DNA of 64,000 nucleotides from Chitinophagaceae bacterium C216 (GCA_028485475.2 CP144143.1:2604001-2668000), one strand, 5' to 3'; numbered from the stretch's first letter, positions 36,010 to 48,342 are shown. The notes: generated by a model not told the origin, from the sequence alone. A program made the numbers and translations.

Positions 36010-36981
36010 TCATTCTTCGTTTGTCGGTATATGTTTTTCTCTACAATAGTTTTCAACTTCTGTGTCGTTGGCAAAATAACTATCACAAAATTCGTCAAGT
36101 TCTTTTTCTGCTCCTGAAACGTATTTTTCGCTTGCAGTCATTAGTTTTTCTGTCTGTTCTATGAATTTTTCAAATTCCTTGTTCATTTTACAAAGTTTGT
36201 CAATCGTTTTAAAGTCCAAATCTCTGTAAACTGCTGGAAATAACACTTTACTCTGATAAGGATTTGCGTTTAATTCGATAATTCCAATTCCGAATGATTG
36301 ATTAAGTCTTGCCATTTCTTCATTCAAGCTATCGCTGAACTCAAAAGCAACTAAATAACCATAATTTGCCCAACTTGAATTAGAAACTGCTTGAAAAAAA
36401 GCCTTTTTTAGTTCGCTGTCGCTATTGATTTCTCTTTTTAGTTCGTATGAACTCAATTTGAAAGTATCAACTCGATTTATAGATTTTAAAAAATTTTGAC
36501 TGGCTTTTGTCTGTAAGTTCAAGAATTTAATACCAACCATATCTGGATGTGTCCAAATTTGGTTGTTGTCCTTTCCGTTAGATTGTTCGTGGAAAATTGT
36601 CTTTGAGTAAGTGCCTGAATTTTTTAGGTAACTGCTTAAAAGTTTATGTAAGTCTCTTTCTTCAAATGTCTTTGTTTTAGTTGCCTTGGTGATTTTTGTA
36701 GTCTTTGTTTCCGTTTCACCGCTCAAAATGTCTATGCCGATATTTTGCTCGTTTTTTGTCAGGTAGTAAGCATAAGTTCCACCTTCTTGTTTTATTCTTT
36801 TTACTCTTGTGTCACCGTTGCGAATAAAGTCACCAAGCAAAGCCGAAATTGTCGAAGCAGGTGTTTTAGCTGTCCCAAAGTCGTAATAGTTGTTTTTTAC
36901 GATATGGTTGTAAACGTCCATATAAGTTGTCAGGTCGTTAATCTCGTCAAGGCTTTTTAAAATCGCTTCTTTTATTGTCAT
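36010..36981 (-). CDS. HARE-HTH domain protein, HrgA/COG2958-like (cassette C6)
   Basis: A protein of 323 residues. Residues 1-75 form a HARE-HTH (HB1) winged helix: TIKEAILKSLDEINDLTTYM, then TAKTPASTISALLGDFIRNG. The rest, from ERDLHKLLSSYL to the acidic C-terminus, resembles COG2958/HrgA proteins; WTHPDMVGIKF could be a nuclease-fold segment (D and E residues nearby). HrgA is linked to restriction loci in Helicobacter pylori. It is the sole gene of cassette C6, with 40 bp and 7 bp to the flanking repeats. A DNA-targeting defence role is inferred. Confidence 0.72.
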   Translation of the reverse strand: MTIKEAILKSLDEINDLTTYMDVYNHIVKNNYYDFGTAKTPASTISALLGDFIRNGDTRVKRIKQEGGTYAYYLTKNEQNIGIDILSGETETKTTKITKATKTKTFEERDLHKLLSSYLKNSGTYSKTIFHEQSNGKDNNQIWTHPDMVGIKFLNLQTKASQNFLKSINRVDTFKLSSYELKREINSDSELKKAFFQAVSNSSWANYGYLVAFEFSDSLNEEMARLNQSFGIGIIELNANPYQSKVLFPAVYRDLDFKTIDKLCKMNKEFEKFIEQTEKLMTASEKYVSGAEKELDEFCDSYFANDTEVENYCREKHIPTNEE

Positions 36982-37021
36982 TGTCTGTTTGTTTTTCTTT
37001 TACGGTTCGGTCGTCCTACCA

Positions 37022-37160
37022 TTGGCTATAACGTTTAGTATATGAAAAGTAGGCGATTTCGAAGCACTAAACTTTTAGTTAAACACAAAGTTTGATACAA
37101 GCCAAAAACCTTGATTTTACTACTGTTTCGCCTATTTTTTATATACATTGTTAGCGGTTC
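37022..37160. repeat. attC-like repeat A7 (AT-rich arms)
   Basis: Left end GGCTATAACG, left arm GTATATGAAAAGTAGGCGA, right arm TCGCCTATTTTTTATATAC, right end TTGTTAGCGGTT. The arm sequence differs entirely from the GCTTGGCG type yet still pairs along its length with two G/T wobbles. Confidence 0.88.
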
Positions 37161-37169
37161 GTTGTTTTT

Positions 37170-37877
37170 TCATCCAAACTGGTTCATAAATCCATTCAAA
37201 ATTCCGCTCAATTTTTCGGGTCTGCTCATCATCGGCAAATGTCCGCTGTCGATGGTTTCCACTTTTTCTGCTTTTAAATTCTGTATCATCTTATCCTGTA
37301 TTTCAATTCCACCCGCATCTTTTGACAGCTTTATGTACAAGGTGTTTTCGGGTAAATTGTGATAGGTTATTTTCGTGGTGTATAATGACTTTGCCTCTGG
37401 CGTAAATCGGTTTACAACCTCTGAAGTTTGACTTGGCGACAGGTCATTGCAAAGTTGTTTCTCTATTGATTTGTTAGGCGGTTTAGTTCCGAACAAGCTC
37501 AAAAGTATAGGTGTTAACAGATTTTTTGGAAATGGCAAACAGGATACGAACGATTTTCCGCTCTCGGGAATTGCCGAACCTATTCCAATAAATCCGATGG
37601 TTCTTTCTTTGAAATAGTCCGACAATTTTAGTCCCACACACCCACCAATAGAATGGGTTACAAACACTAATTTGTCCTTGTTCCATTTTTGTATTTGGTC
37701 GATTGCGGGTTTTATATATTCGTCAAACTCCAAGTCATAGTTCATTTTTTCTCCGACCTCTCTATTTGGATATTCGATGAATAGTGCCGGAAATTCTATT
37801 AATGGCTTTAAGTCTTGCCAAATAAAATTTCCAAGACCCGCCCCATACAGGAAAACTGCACCAAAATCTTTGTCCAT
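37170..37877 (-). CDS. Alpha/beta hydrolase family protein (cassette C7)
   Basis: A protein of 235 residues. FLYGAGLGNFIWQDL is the oxyanion region, VTHSIGGCVGLKL the nucleophile elbow with Ser in THSIG instead of the usual GxSxG, and ETIDSGHLPMMSRPEKL carries the catalytic His; an Asp is expected near LSKDAGG. Substrate unknown. Its stop lies 9 bp from the A7 end. It follows the YdeI/OmdA remnant in the same cassette. Confidence 0.8.
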   Translation of the reverse strand: MDKDFGAVFLYGAGLGNFIWQDLKPLIEFPALFIEYPNREVGEKMNYDLEFDEYIKPAIDQIQKWNKDKLVFVTHSIGGCVGLKLSDYFKERTIGFIGIGSAIPESGKSFVSCLPFPKNLLTPILLSLFGTKPPNKSIEKQLCNDLSPSQTSEVVNRFTPEAKSLYTTKITYHNLPENTLYIKLSKDAGGIEIQDKMIQNLKAEKVETIDSGHLPMMSRPEKLSGILNGFMNQFG

Positions 37878-37881
37878 TATC

Positions 37882-38142
37882 TTATGATTTACGGTTTTTA
37901 TATTTTTCGGGATGTCTTTTTGCGTAGTCCAATGTTAGTTCGATTATCCTGTCAATTTTCTCCTTGCGTTTTTCCTCCGACTTTGCTTTGTTCACCCGCT
38001 CAACATATTCACGCTGGCAACTTGGTCTTAATTTGTCCCAATCATTTTTTAATTCCTTGCTCTCCTGTAAAGTCTTTCCAAACTTTCGGGGACTTTTACG
38101 CCTTTTTTTGTTTCCATTCGTTCAGATATTTGTTTTTTTACA
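37882..38142 (-). pseudogene. YdeI/OmpD-associated (OmdA) family remnant, frameshifted
   Basis: On the minus strand one frame reads KKGVKVPESLERLYRRARN, and a second frame continues at GAGAGCAAGG with KELKNDWDKLRPSCQREYVE and KSEEKRKEKIDRIIELTL to a stop at 37882. Together they resemble the C-terminal YdeI/OmdA domain. There is a frameshift near 38060 and the N-terminal domain is missing; the frame runs into the A8 end without a proper start. Confidence 0.6.
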
Positions 38143-38143
38143 A

Positions 38144-38275
38144 TGACCACTAACGGTTTGCGGCTTGGCGTAGTGGGGGCTTTTCAGCACAAAACTTCAT
38201 ACGAAGCCGAAAGTTCAAATTTACGAAAAACTGTCATACGAAGAACGTCCGCCCCCATTACGCCAAACCGCTGTG
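38144..38275. repeat. attC-like repeat A8, interrupted by an IS; right end resumes at 39990-40010
   Basis: Left end CCACTAACGG, left arm CGGCTTGGCGTAGTGGGGGC, right arm GCCCCCATTACGCCAAACCG. At CTGT the sequence gives way to the IS. The expected right end TGTTAGCAGCTGGCG is found at 39995, directly after the IS, so the element sits at the crossover point. Confidence 0.88.
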
Positions 38276-39989
38276 CCTGTTGCACAACTCAAATCAAATA
38301 TAATTATTTTTTGCAACTTGCTATATGCAAGGACGAAAAGATTTTACACCCAAATTGTTTTACGAGCTGAGCTTAGACTGTTTAGTTCCTCAAGAGGATT
38401 TCTATCGAAAAGTAAATCAACATTTAGAGCTACACTTTCTTTATAAAGCTACCGCCCCATACTACGGCAGAGAAGGACAACAGAGCATTGACCCGGTGGT
38501 TTTCTTCAAAATATTGCTGGTGGGTTATCTCAACAACATCAATAGCGACAGAGCTTTACTAAGATATTGTGCCGACAGCTTGAGTATTCGTTTGTTTCTG
38601 GGGTATGATTTAGATGAAGAGCTGCCTTGGCACAGCACCATCAGCCGTACACGACAGCTTTTTGGCGAAGAAGTCTTTTTGAGTTTGTTTCAAAAAGTAC
38701 TTTCGTTGTGTGTTCAAAAAGGAATGGTCAGAGGAAAGCGTCAATGTGTCGATAGTGCCTACATCAAAGCTAATGCAAGTATGGACAGCCTGTTGGAGAA
38801 AGAAGTAGTTGAAGATGTCAAAGCATACGTGAATGAACTGGAAGAAAACTCAGAGTTCAAAGTAACTACAGAAAGAAAAAAGCTGGTAGAACAGCATCAT
38901 AACTGGAAGAAAGAAGCCTACAAAAAGATGCCGGGCAATAACAAAAGCGAACGTTTAGATGAAGACGGTAACGAAATCCGTCCCAAGTTTATAAGTAACC
39001 ACACCCATTACAGTCCTACCGACCCGGATGCGAAAATATCAACCAAACCCGGCAAACCCCGACAACTCAATTATGCAGGACAGTTGGCCGTTGACGATGC
39101 CCACCACGTCATTACCGGAGCTTGTGCGAGCACGGCAGGGAGTAAAGACAGCGCTATTTTCTCAGAAATAATGGATCAAACCCTTGACAACCTAAGTCAA
39201 AACGAAATAGAAATAGAGGAAGTGCTGGCCGATGCGGGTTACAGCAGCGGAGAAAGTTTACAGTATTGCCAAGATAAAAACATCAATGCCTATATCCCAA
39301 ACTTCGGACAGTATAAACCCGAACGAGAAGGATTTGTGTTCAACAAAGAAGAAAACCGTTACGAATGTATCAAAGAAGGAGGCAACAAGGCTTTTTTGCC
39401 TTTTAAACGCATAATGACCGATAGTAAAGGTTACCAAAAGACAAGCTATAGAAGTAGCGAAAAAGATTGCGGAAAGTGCCCTCTCAGAGCAGAGTGTTGT
39501 GGAAAAATCACCAAGTTCAAAAAGATTGAAGACAGTCTTCATAAGCCTTTGTATGACCAAATGCACGAAAAGTTGAACAAAGACAAAAACTACACACGTT
39601 TTTTGACCAAACGCCGTAGCAGCACAGTAGAACCTGTCTTGGGTACACTCATCAACCATCACAATATGAAACGAATCAACTCCCGGGGTATGAAACAAGC
39701 CCACAAACACGTATTGATGGCTGCCCTGACTTACAATCTCAAAAAATACCTGCGTTTTGTCGTGAAAAAACCAAGTGTTGTAGCCCAAGTTATATCCCTA
39801 AAACTAGGGGAAGTGTACTGTTTTCTAAAAACGCATCTTCACGAGCTCAAAAATTCATTTTTAAGCCACTCAAATTTTAGCATTTTGAACTACAACTAAA
39901 AAATAAACCTCCTTTAAATCGACTTAAAAGAGGTTGAGTTTTTGGGGTTTTAAAGATTCTTTGGAAAAATAGAGAGTTGTGCAACGGTT
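38276..39989 (+). mobile_element. Complete IS1182-type insertion sequence
   Basis: Inverted ends GTTGCACAACTC (38279) and GAGTTGTGCAAC (39974-39985) bound about 1.7 kb with one transposase gene. Beyond the ends, GCC on the left is shared with the truncated copy at 13.8 kb, and GGTTACCGA on the right is of unclear origin. No clear target duplication is seen. After the gene, AACCTCCTTTAAA and its complement TTAAAAGAGGTT form a hairpin. Confidence 0.9.
38325..39899 (+). CDS. IS1182-type transposase
   Basis: A protein of 524 residues. The N-terminal DUF772-like part (QQSIDPVVFFKILLVGYLNN) is followed by a DDE domain: CVDSAYIKANAS, VDDAHHVITGACAST, VLADAGYSSGE, and near the end RRSSTVEPVLGTLINHHNM with the Glu. 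A zinc-like CGKCPLRAECC motif lies between. It appears intact and should be able to move the element. The full length agrees with IS1182-type enzymes. Confidence 0.92.
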   Translation: MQGRKDFTPKLFYELSLDCLVPQEDFYRKVNQHLELHFLYKATAPYYGREGQQSIDPVVFFKILLVGYLNNINSDRALLRYCADSLSIRLFLGYDLDEELPWHSTISRTRQLFGEEVFLSLFQKVLSLCVQKGMVRGKRQCVDSAYIKANASMDSLLEKEVVEDVKAYVNELEENSEFKVTTERKKLVEQHHNWKKEAYKKMPGNNKSERLDEDGNEIRPKFISNHTHYSPTDPDAKISTKPGKPRQLNYAGQLAVDDAHHVITGACASTAGSKDSAIFSEIMDQTLDNLSQNEIEIEEVLADAGYSSGESLQYCQDKNINAYIPNFGQYKPEREGFVFNKEENRYECIKEGGNKAFLPFKRIMTDSKGYQKTSYRSSEKDCGKCPLRAECCGKITKFKKIEDSLHKPLYDQMHEKLNKDKNYTRFLTKRRSSTVEPVLGTLINHHNMKRINSRGMKQAHKHVLMAALTYNLKKYLRFVVKKPSVVAQVISLKLGEVYCFLKTHLHELKNSFLSHSNFSILNYN

Positions 39990-40135
39990 ACCGATGTTAG
40001 CAGCTGGCGTTCTGTCCACCGTCTTAGTAAACCATTTGTCTGTATGTCGTCCAAGTGTCGCTGTCGGGTTGTGCGTTCGGGTATTTTTTCTTTTCAGAAG
40101 GGCAGGAAATTTTTTATTCAATTTTTTTAGGGAAC

Positions 40136-40201
40136 AAGCACACTCTTTTTGCAGCTTTGGTTTGCGTGTCGGCTTGTAGCGGCTACAAAATGTGTGTGCT
40201 T
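40136..40201. repeat. H2-type hairpin d, 3' side of cassette C8
   Basis: GCACACTCTTTTTGCAGC pairs with GCTACAAAATGTGTGTGC; loop TTTGGTTTGCGTGTCGGCTT. It is homologous to H2a, together with the preceding GTATTTTTTCTTTTCAGAAG stretch. Confidence 0.72.
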
Positions 40202-40216
40202 GTGTGCGTTGGCTTT

Positions 40217-41011
40217 TTACTTCGCTAATTGTAATATTCTGTATGCTCCTCTTGCAACAATTATAAAAACGATTGCTCCAATAATCAAGTCGGGATAACC
40301 TGAATTAAGCCAATTAACCAAAAGTCCTGCAACGATAACACCCGAATTAATAATTACGTCATTGGAAGTGAAAATCATACTTGCTTGCATATGAGCTTCT
40401 TTGCTTTTACCCTTTTGTAATAAGTAAAGACAAATTACATTAGCGATAAGAGCCAAAACAGAAACGATAATCATTGTTTGAAAATCAGGCATTTTCTCAA
40501 TTCCTATAAATCGTCTGACTACTTCTACAAAACCAATTACAGCAAGAAGTATTTGAAAATATCCTGCAAATTTTGCGATGTTATTTTTTCTCGTTATTGT
40601 TCCACCTACCGCAAATAATGCCAATCCGTAAACAATACTGTCTGCGAGCATATCCAAACTGTCTGCCACTAATCCCATTGAGTTGGAAAAAATTCCAAAC
40701 AGCATTTCCAAGCCGAAAAACAGAAAATTGATAATAAGAACCGTCCATAACAATTTCCGTTGTTTATTGCTTGTGTCCGTTTCAATTTCTACTCTGCTTT
40801 CTTCCGTTGAAACCAAAGAGGTATCAAGGTTCAGCGTATTTAAAGCCAAGTGTATCGGCTCTGGTTTTCCATTATGATGAACTGCTAATTTTCGGTTTGG
40901 AATGTCAAAGTCCAATGATTTTATTTCATCAAACTTTTGCAGTTTCATCCGTATTAATTGCTCCTCACTTGGGCAATCCATTTTTGTAATGTTAAATATT
41001 GTCTTTTGCAT
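40217..41011 (-). CDS. Cation diffusion facilitator with N-terminal metal-binding-like domain (cassette C8)
   Basis: A protein of 264 residues. Residues 1-65 resemble a heavy-metal-associated fold with MDCPSEEQLIRMKL instead of the usual CxxC. Residues 85-264 form a CDF-like membrane domain of about six helices (NSMGLVADSLDMLADSIVYG; SNDVIINSGVIVAG) with Asp residues placed for metal. It should export a divalent metal ion from the cytoplasm. It lies 5 bp downstream of the TonB receptor gene. Confidence 0.85.
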   Translation of the reverse strand: MQKTIFNITKMDCPSEEQLIRMKLQKFDEIKSLDFDIPNRKLAVHHNGKPEPIHLALNTLNLDTSLVSTEESRVEIETDTSNKQRKLLWTVLIINFLFFGLEMLFGIFSNSMGLVADSLDMLADSIVYGLALFAVGGTITRKNNIAKFAGYFQILLAVIGFVEVVRRFIGIEKMPDFQTMIIVSVLALIANVICLYLLQKGKSKEAHMQASMIFTSNDVIINSGVIVAGLLVNWLNSGYPDLIIGAIVFIIVARGAYRILQLAK

Positions 41012-41016
41012 AATTG

Positions 41017-43188
41017 CTACAATTTTAGTTTTATACCACCATTAATTAAAAAACCGTCAAGCGGTGCGTAAATATCCCTGAAAACAGGATTAGTTACTGT
41101 GCCTGTATAAATAGTGTCAAATCGGGTTTGCCTTGCGTCAAGGAAATTTTCAAAGTTGATGTAAACCGAAAATTTCTCCCATAGCTTTTCAACCATAAAA
41201 CCACAAAGCACATATTGTTTTCCTGTTGCACCATCACTCAATTTTTGAGGACTGAAATAATACGCTTCCAAACCTACTTTCCATTTGTCCTCTACTTCAT
41301 ACATTAAAACTGAATTTATCCTGTGCTTTGGCGTAAGCGGTGTATTTGTCAAAATTCCGTTTTGATGCAAGCGGGTATCGGTAAATGTATAACCCAAAAA
41401 CAATTTAAAATCATCATACCCGATTTTGATATTGGTTTCCGTTCCTCTTGTATCAATGTGTCCTGTCGAATTGATAAATTGGTATAATCCGCCTGTTTGA
41501 GATTCAAGCAACAAAGGGTTATTCAAATAGGTATAGAAAAAAAGTTGGTTGATACTGAACGTTACTTTTTCGCCAAATACGGTGCGATAATTAAAATCAA
41601 AATTTCCTCCGTAACTGCGTTCCAATTTGTAGATGTTTTTATCAATGGGCATTACATTTTGGTATTGTATGCGTTCGCTTTCCTCTGTAAATATGGTTGG
41701 CGTTTTATAGCCAAAGCCACCGCCAAGCCGTGAAGAAAATTTGTCGGTTATTTTGAATAATGCTGAAACTCTTGGCAGCAAGGCAATACCATAATCAATA
41801 ACATAGTCGGCTCTGAAACCTGTTTCAAGATTGAGCCACTTGGTTGCTTTCCACGAATTTTGAGCAAATGCACCAAAAGTAATTTGGTTATAATTTCTCA
41901 ACGGAAAAGTGTCTGTCTGCTTTTCCTGAAAGTTATCCGACCAAAGATTTACACCTGCAACCCATTCTGTTTTTTCCCGAACATTGGTATAGCTTGCTTC
42001 GCTGAATGTGGCTGTTTGTGTGCCGTCAAAACTGTAATTTGGAATATTGATTATCCTGTTAAAATAACTCACACTGTTCTTGAAATTGAAGAAACTTTTG
42101 TCATTAAATTTATGGTCAAAAGACAATTGCGTGGAATAGCGTTGTGTTTTGTTTTCTTCAAAATAACTGTGGATAGTGTCGCCTTTTCCTTGTATAAAAT
42201 GTATGTCGCCACCGATACGGTTTTCAATAGCTGTGTTTATTCCAACATTCAGTTTTGTTTTGTCGCTGAAATAAACAAATAACTTAGGATTGAAAACATA
42301 CCTGTCAAATTTTGGAATAGCTGAAAAATCACCCGATGGGGTATAAGCCCAATTGCGGTTATGTGCGGCAAAAATAGTTGTCCCGATTTTGTTAAATCGC
42401 TGTCCGTAAAAACCGTTAATGTCAAAACCTCTGCCCGAACTTCCGTTTAAATGAAAACGTAATTCTTTTTCATCTGTCGGCGTTTTGGAAATAAGGTTTA
42501 CCAGTCCTGCTATTGCTCCGCCTCCGTAAAGTGTAGATGAAGAACCTTTAATAATTTCTACTTGCTTTAAGTCAAGCGGTGGCGTTTGCAAAAGTCCTAA
42601 ACCGCTTGCTGCTCCTGCATATAGCGGAAATCCGTCTTTAAGAATTTGTGTATATCGTCCGTCAAGTCCCTGAATACGAATAGAAGCATTGGCAGATGTT
42701 GCGGAAGTTTGCTGTGTTTGTATTCCTGTGCTTTCGCTCAAAAGTATTCTGATGTCCCCTGACCTCATATTTGATTTTTCTTCTAATTCTTCCCCTGCAA
42801 TAAATTCAATTCTTGTCGGAATGTCCTTTATGGTTCTGGAACTTCGGGTAGATGAAATCACAATTTCGTCCAATTCGCCTGCATTTGATTTGAGAAAAAT
42901 CTCTATCAGGTTTGATGTTGTCAACGGAAAATCAAACGTGTCTTTTCTTGTTTCATAACCGATGTAACGAAATTCAATTATCTGCTTTCCGTTTGGGATA
43001 TTGGTTAAGGTTATCATTCCGTTAATGTCTGCGGTTGCTCCTGTTGCCGTTTCTGATAAAATAGCTGTCGCTCCGATTAACGGTTCTTTTGTTTCGCTGT
43101 CTTTTATGACCGCTTTAAATGTATTCTGTCCGAATACGGTATTTATGTTGAATGCTACCATTAGTAGCAAAATGATTTTAAACTTCAT
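41017..43188 (-). CDS. TonB-dependent outer membrane receptor (cassette C8)
   Basis: A protein of 723 residues. Signal peptide to about 20 (NINTVFGQ), carboxypeptidase-like regulatory domain at 22-105 (KDSETKEPLIGATAI), plug at about 120-230 (IRIQGLDGRYTQILKDGFPL; GSSSTLYGGGAIAGLVNLI), then a 22-strand-type barrel ending KLKL. It imports a ligand across the outer membrane with TonB energy. The CDF transporter and the DUF6660 protein next to it suggest a metal or metal complex, but the substrate is not evident. Confidence 0.92.
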   Translation of the reverse strand: MKFKIILLLMVAFNINTVFGQNTFKAVIKDSETKEPLIGATAILSETATGATADINGMITLTNIPNGKQIIEFRYIGYETRKDTFDFPLTTSNLIEIFLKSNAGELDEIVISSTRSSRTIKDIPTRIEFIAGEELEEKSNMRSGDIRILLSESTGIQTQQTSATSANASIRIQGLDGRYTQILKDGFPLYAGAASGLGLLQTPPLDLKQVEIIKGSSSTLYGGGAIAGLVNLISKTPTDEKELRFHLNGSSGRGFDINGFYGQRFNKIGTTIFAAHNRNWAYTPSGDFSAIPKFDRYVFNPKLFVYFSDKTKLNVGINTAIENRIGGDIHFIQGKGDTIHSYFEENKTQRYSTQLSFDHKFNDKSFFNFKNSVSYFNRIINIPNYSFDGTQTATFSEASYTNVREKTEWVAGVNLWSDNFQEKQTDTFPLRNYNQITFGAFAQNSWKATKWLNLETGFRADYVIDYGIALLPRVSALFKITDKFSSRLGGGFGYKTPTIFTEESERIQYQNVMPIDKNIYKLERSYGGNFDFNYRTVFGEKVTFSINQLFFYTYLNNPLLLESQTGGLYQFINSTGHIDTRGTETNIKIGYDDFKLFLGYTFTDTRLHQNGILTNTPLTPKHRINSVLMYEVEDKWKVGLEAYYFSPQKLSDGATGKQYVLCGFMVEKLWEKFSVYINFENFLDARQTRFDTIYTGTVTNPVFRDIYAPLDGFLINGGIKLKL

Positions 43189-43226
43189 TGCCTAAATGAT
43201 TATTAATGTTTGAAAAATAAGAATTG

Positions 43227-43267
43227 GCGGTGCGTAGCACCGCAATTTGTTATTGTGCCGAAGGCAC
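43227..43267. repeat. Two adjacent small perfect palindromes
   Basis: GCGGTGC-GTA-GCACCGC (43227-43243) and GTGCC-GAA-GGCAC (43255-43267) lie between the DUF6660 gene and the TonB receptor gene. They could be an mRNA processing or attenuation structure, or REP-like elements; the first contains GTAG. Confidence 0.65.
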
Positions 43268-43274
43268 GGAAGCA

Positions 43275-43583
43275 TTAACTAATTTTGGGCGGTTGCCAAA
43301 TGGAAGAGAAAAAGTCAGACGTTGTATTTTCCTTGTAAATAGAAACTTTTTTGTCTGAATAAGTGAGGATAGAGTGTATTGAAAAATTTGCTATTGGGAA
43401 AGTAAAACCTAAACAGGTATTGCAACTCATAAATGGTGAACAACAATCGCTGCAATCTTTGTCACTTTGATTGTCTTGTGATTGTTCGGTTGTTTGCTCC
43501 TGAAAACATTTGTCCTCCACCAAATTTGGTGCTGCTGTCAGCAACAAAACATAAAGGGCTAATATGAAGGAGAAATATTTCAC
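43275..43583 (-). CDS. DUF6660-like cysteine-rich exported protein (cassette C8)
   Basis: A protein of 102 residues: signal peptide (YFSFILALYVLLLTAAP), then a Gln/Asp-rich stretch and SDKDCSDCCSPFMSCNTCLG with seven Cys in about 30 residues, a likely metal or redox site. It resembles the short DUF6660 proteins encoded before metal-related TonB receptors in Bacteroidota. A TAACTTTG promoter box (minus strand, 43572-43579) lies over the start region. Confidence 0.75.
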   Translation of the reverse strand: MKYFSFILALYVLLLTAAPNLVEDKCFQEQTTEQSQDNQSDKDCSDCCSPFMSCNTCLGFTFPIANFSIHSILTYSDKKVSIYKENTTSDFFSSIWQPPKIS

Positions 43584-43605
43584 GGTGCAAAGTTAGTATA
43601 ATTCA

Positions 43606-43940
43606 TTATTTGATTGTCCAATCGTCATTATCATTTTCATTAACAGTTATTTTACTGATAACAGCGTTTGCTCCTGAGTCTGTGTAAGTTCCATACCCAT
43701 TGACAAATACGCCTTTAGCTCCGTCTTTCTGATTTGTCATTGCGTATAAAATAGCTTCGTCTTCCAAGTCGTTTTGTCCTGTAAAACGATATATTTTGTC
43801 AATAACGATGTCGTTCAAATCAACTTTTTCGCCTCTTTTTTGTAAGATATGTTTTCTTCCAACAAGTTAAAGTCTTCTGTATAACCACGTTGTCTTAGTA
43901 TTTCTATTACTTCTGATAATGTTTTCTCTGTTGATAGCAT
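43606..43940 (-). pseudogene. Small 'phosphoribosylpyrophosphate synthetase'-annotated protein, frameshifted
   Basis: The start MLSTEKTLSEVIEILRQRGYTEDFNLLEEN is in one frame; near 43858 one base is missing and the second half, LQKRGEKVDLNDIVIDKIYR to the stop at 43606, is in another. Together they give about 110 residues like a small Bacteroidota family often mislabelled as PRPP synthetase. Its real function is unknown. A TAACTTTG box lies 30 bp upstream. A base-call error cannot be excluded. Confidence 0.65.
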
Positions 43941-43991
43941 AGTGTTCTCTATATAGATGTTTATAAATGCAAAGTTAAAAAAGCGTTGGGG

Positions 43992-44060
43992 AAAATGGCT
44001 CTTTGGATTTTGCCGAAGCGTGGGCTTTTGTGTGTCGGGGCAAAAGCCAATGTGCCATTG
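43992..44060. repeat. H2-type hairpin e, 5' side of cassette C8
   Basis: AATGGCTCTTTGGATTTTGC pairs with GCAAAAGCCAATGTGCCATT. It is the same type as H2b at the matching end of cassette C2. It is followed by AAAAAATTGAATAAAAAAAT and GAAAAGAAAAAATAC, the inverse of a stretch beside H2d. Confidence 0.72.
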
Positions 44061-44255
44061 TGCGGTGGCAAAAAATTGAATAAAAAAATGTGCGGTAGGG
44101 AAAAGAAAAAATACAGAAGGGGCGGCAAGGTGTGTCGGCTTAGTTCTTGTCCGTTTGTAATATGGTCTGTATGTCTTTGTTTATCTGTCAAAATGGTATA
44201 CGCTTCTCTTGTTTGTCTGTCCGTTACTGTCAGGGTTGCACGGTCTTTTTACGCT

Positions 44256-44397
44256 TGCTGCTAACGTTCGCGGGTATGAAACGTGCCGGATTTCGGAGCT
44301 GCGTCTGTATCCCACGATACAAAACTTGATGCGGGACGAGACGCTTGAAAACCCACTAAAACCGGCATGTTTTATGACCCGTTGTTGTAGCCAGTTA
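44256..44397. repeat. attC-like repeat A9
   Basis: Left end TGCTAACG, left arm GGGTATGAAACGTGCCGG, interior TTTCGGAGCTGCGTCTGT, right arm CCGGCATGTTTTATGACCC, right end GTTGTTGTAGCCAGTT. The arms pair with two G/T wobbles and one extra C in the right arm strand (bulge). Confidence 0.87.
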
Positions 44398-44527
44398 TTT
44401 TTTTCAAATATTCCATTCTTGATTTTGTCATCTTAAAACTCTGTTTCAATCTTACCTCAAAATCAATAATTGTATCTGTCGTATTATTTTTTGAACCCCT
44501 AAAGCCCAATGTCATATAGTTAAGCAT
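44372..44527 (-). pseudogene. Short ORF at the 3' end of cassette C9
   Basis: A 51-codon frame, MLNYMTLGFRGSKNN to ITGYNNGS, ends inside the A9 right end. The middle (DTIIDFEVRLKQSFKMTKSR) looks protein-like. It could be the tail of a small original cassette gene displaced by the large GH2 gene upstream of it. No family recognised. Confidence 0.35.
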
Positions 44528-44559
44528 TATGGCTCTTATTATTTTAAAAATTATCAGGC

Positions 44560-48342
<3,783 letters not shown>

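Noticed and set aside
43227..43267. Palindromes as another repeat of the array
   Set aside because: They are short, perfect and lack the TAACG/GTTA ends and the conserved TTTCGGAGCAC interior.
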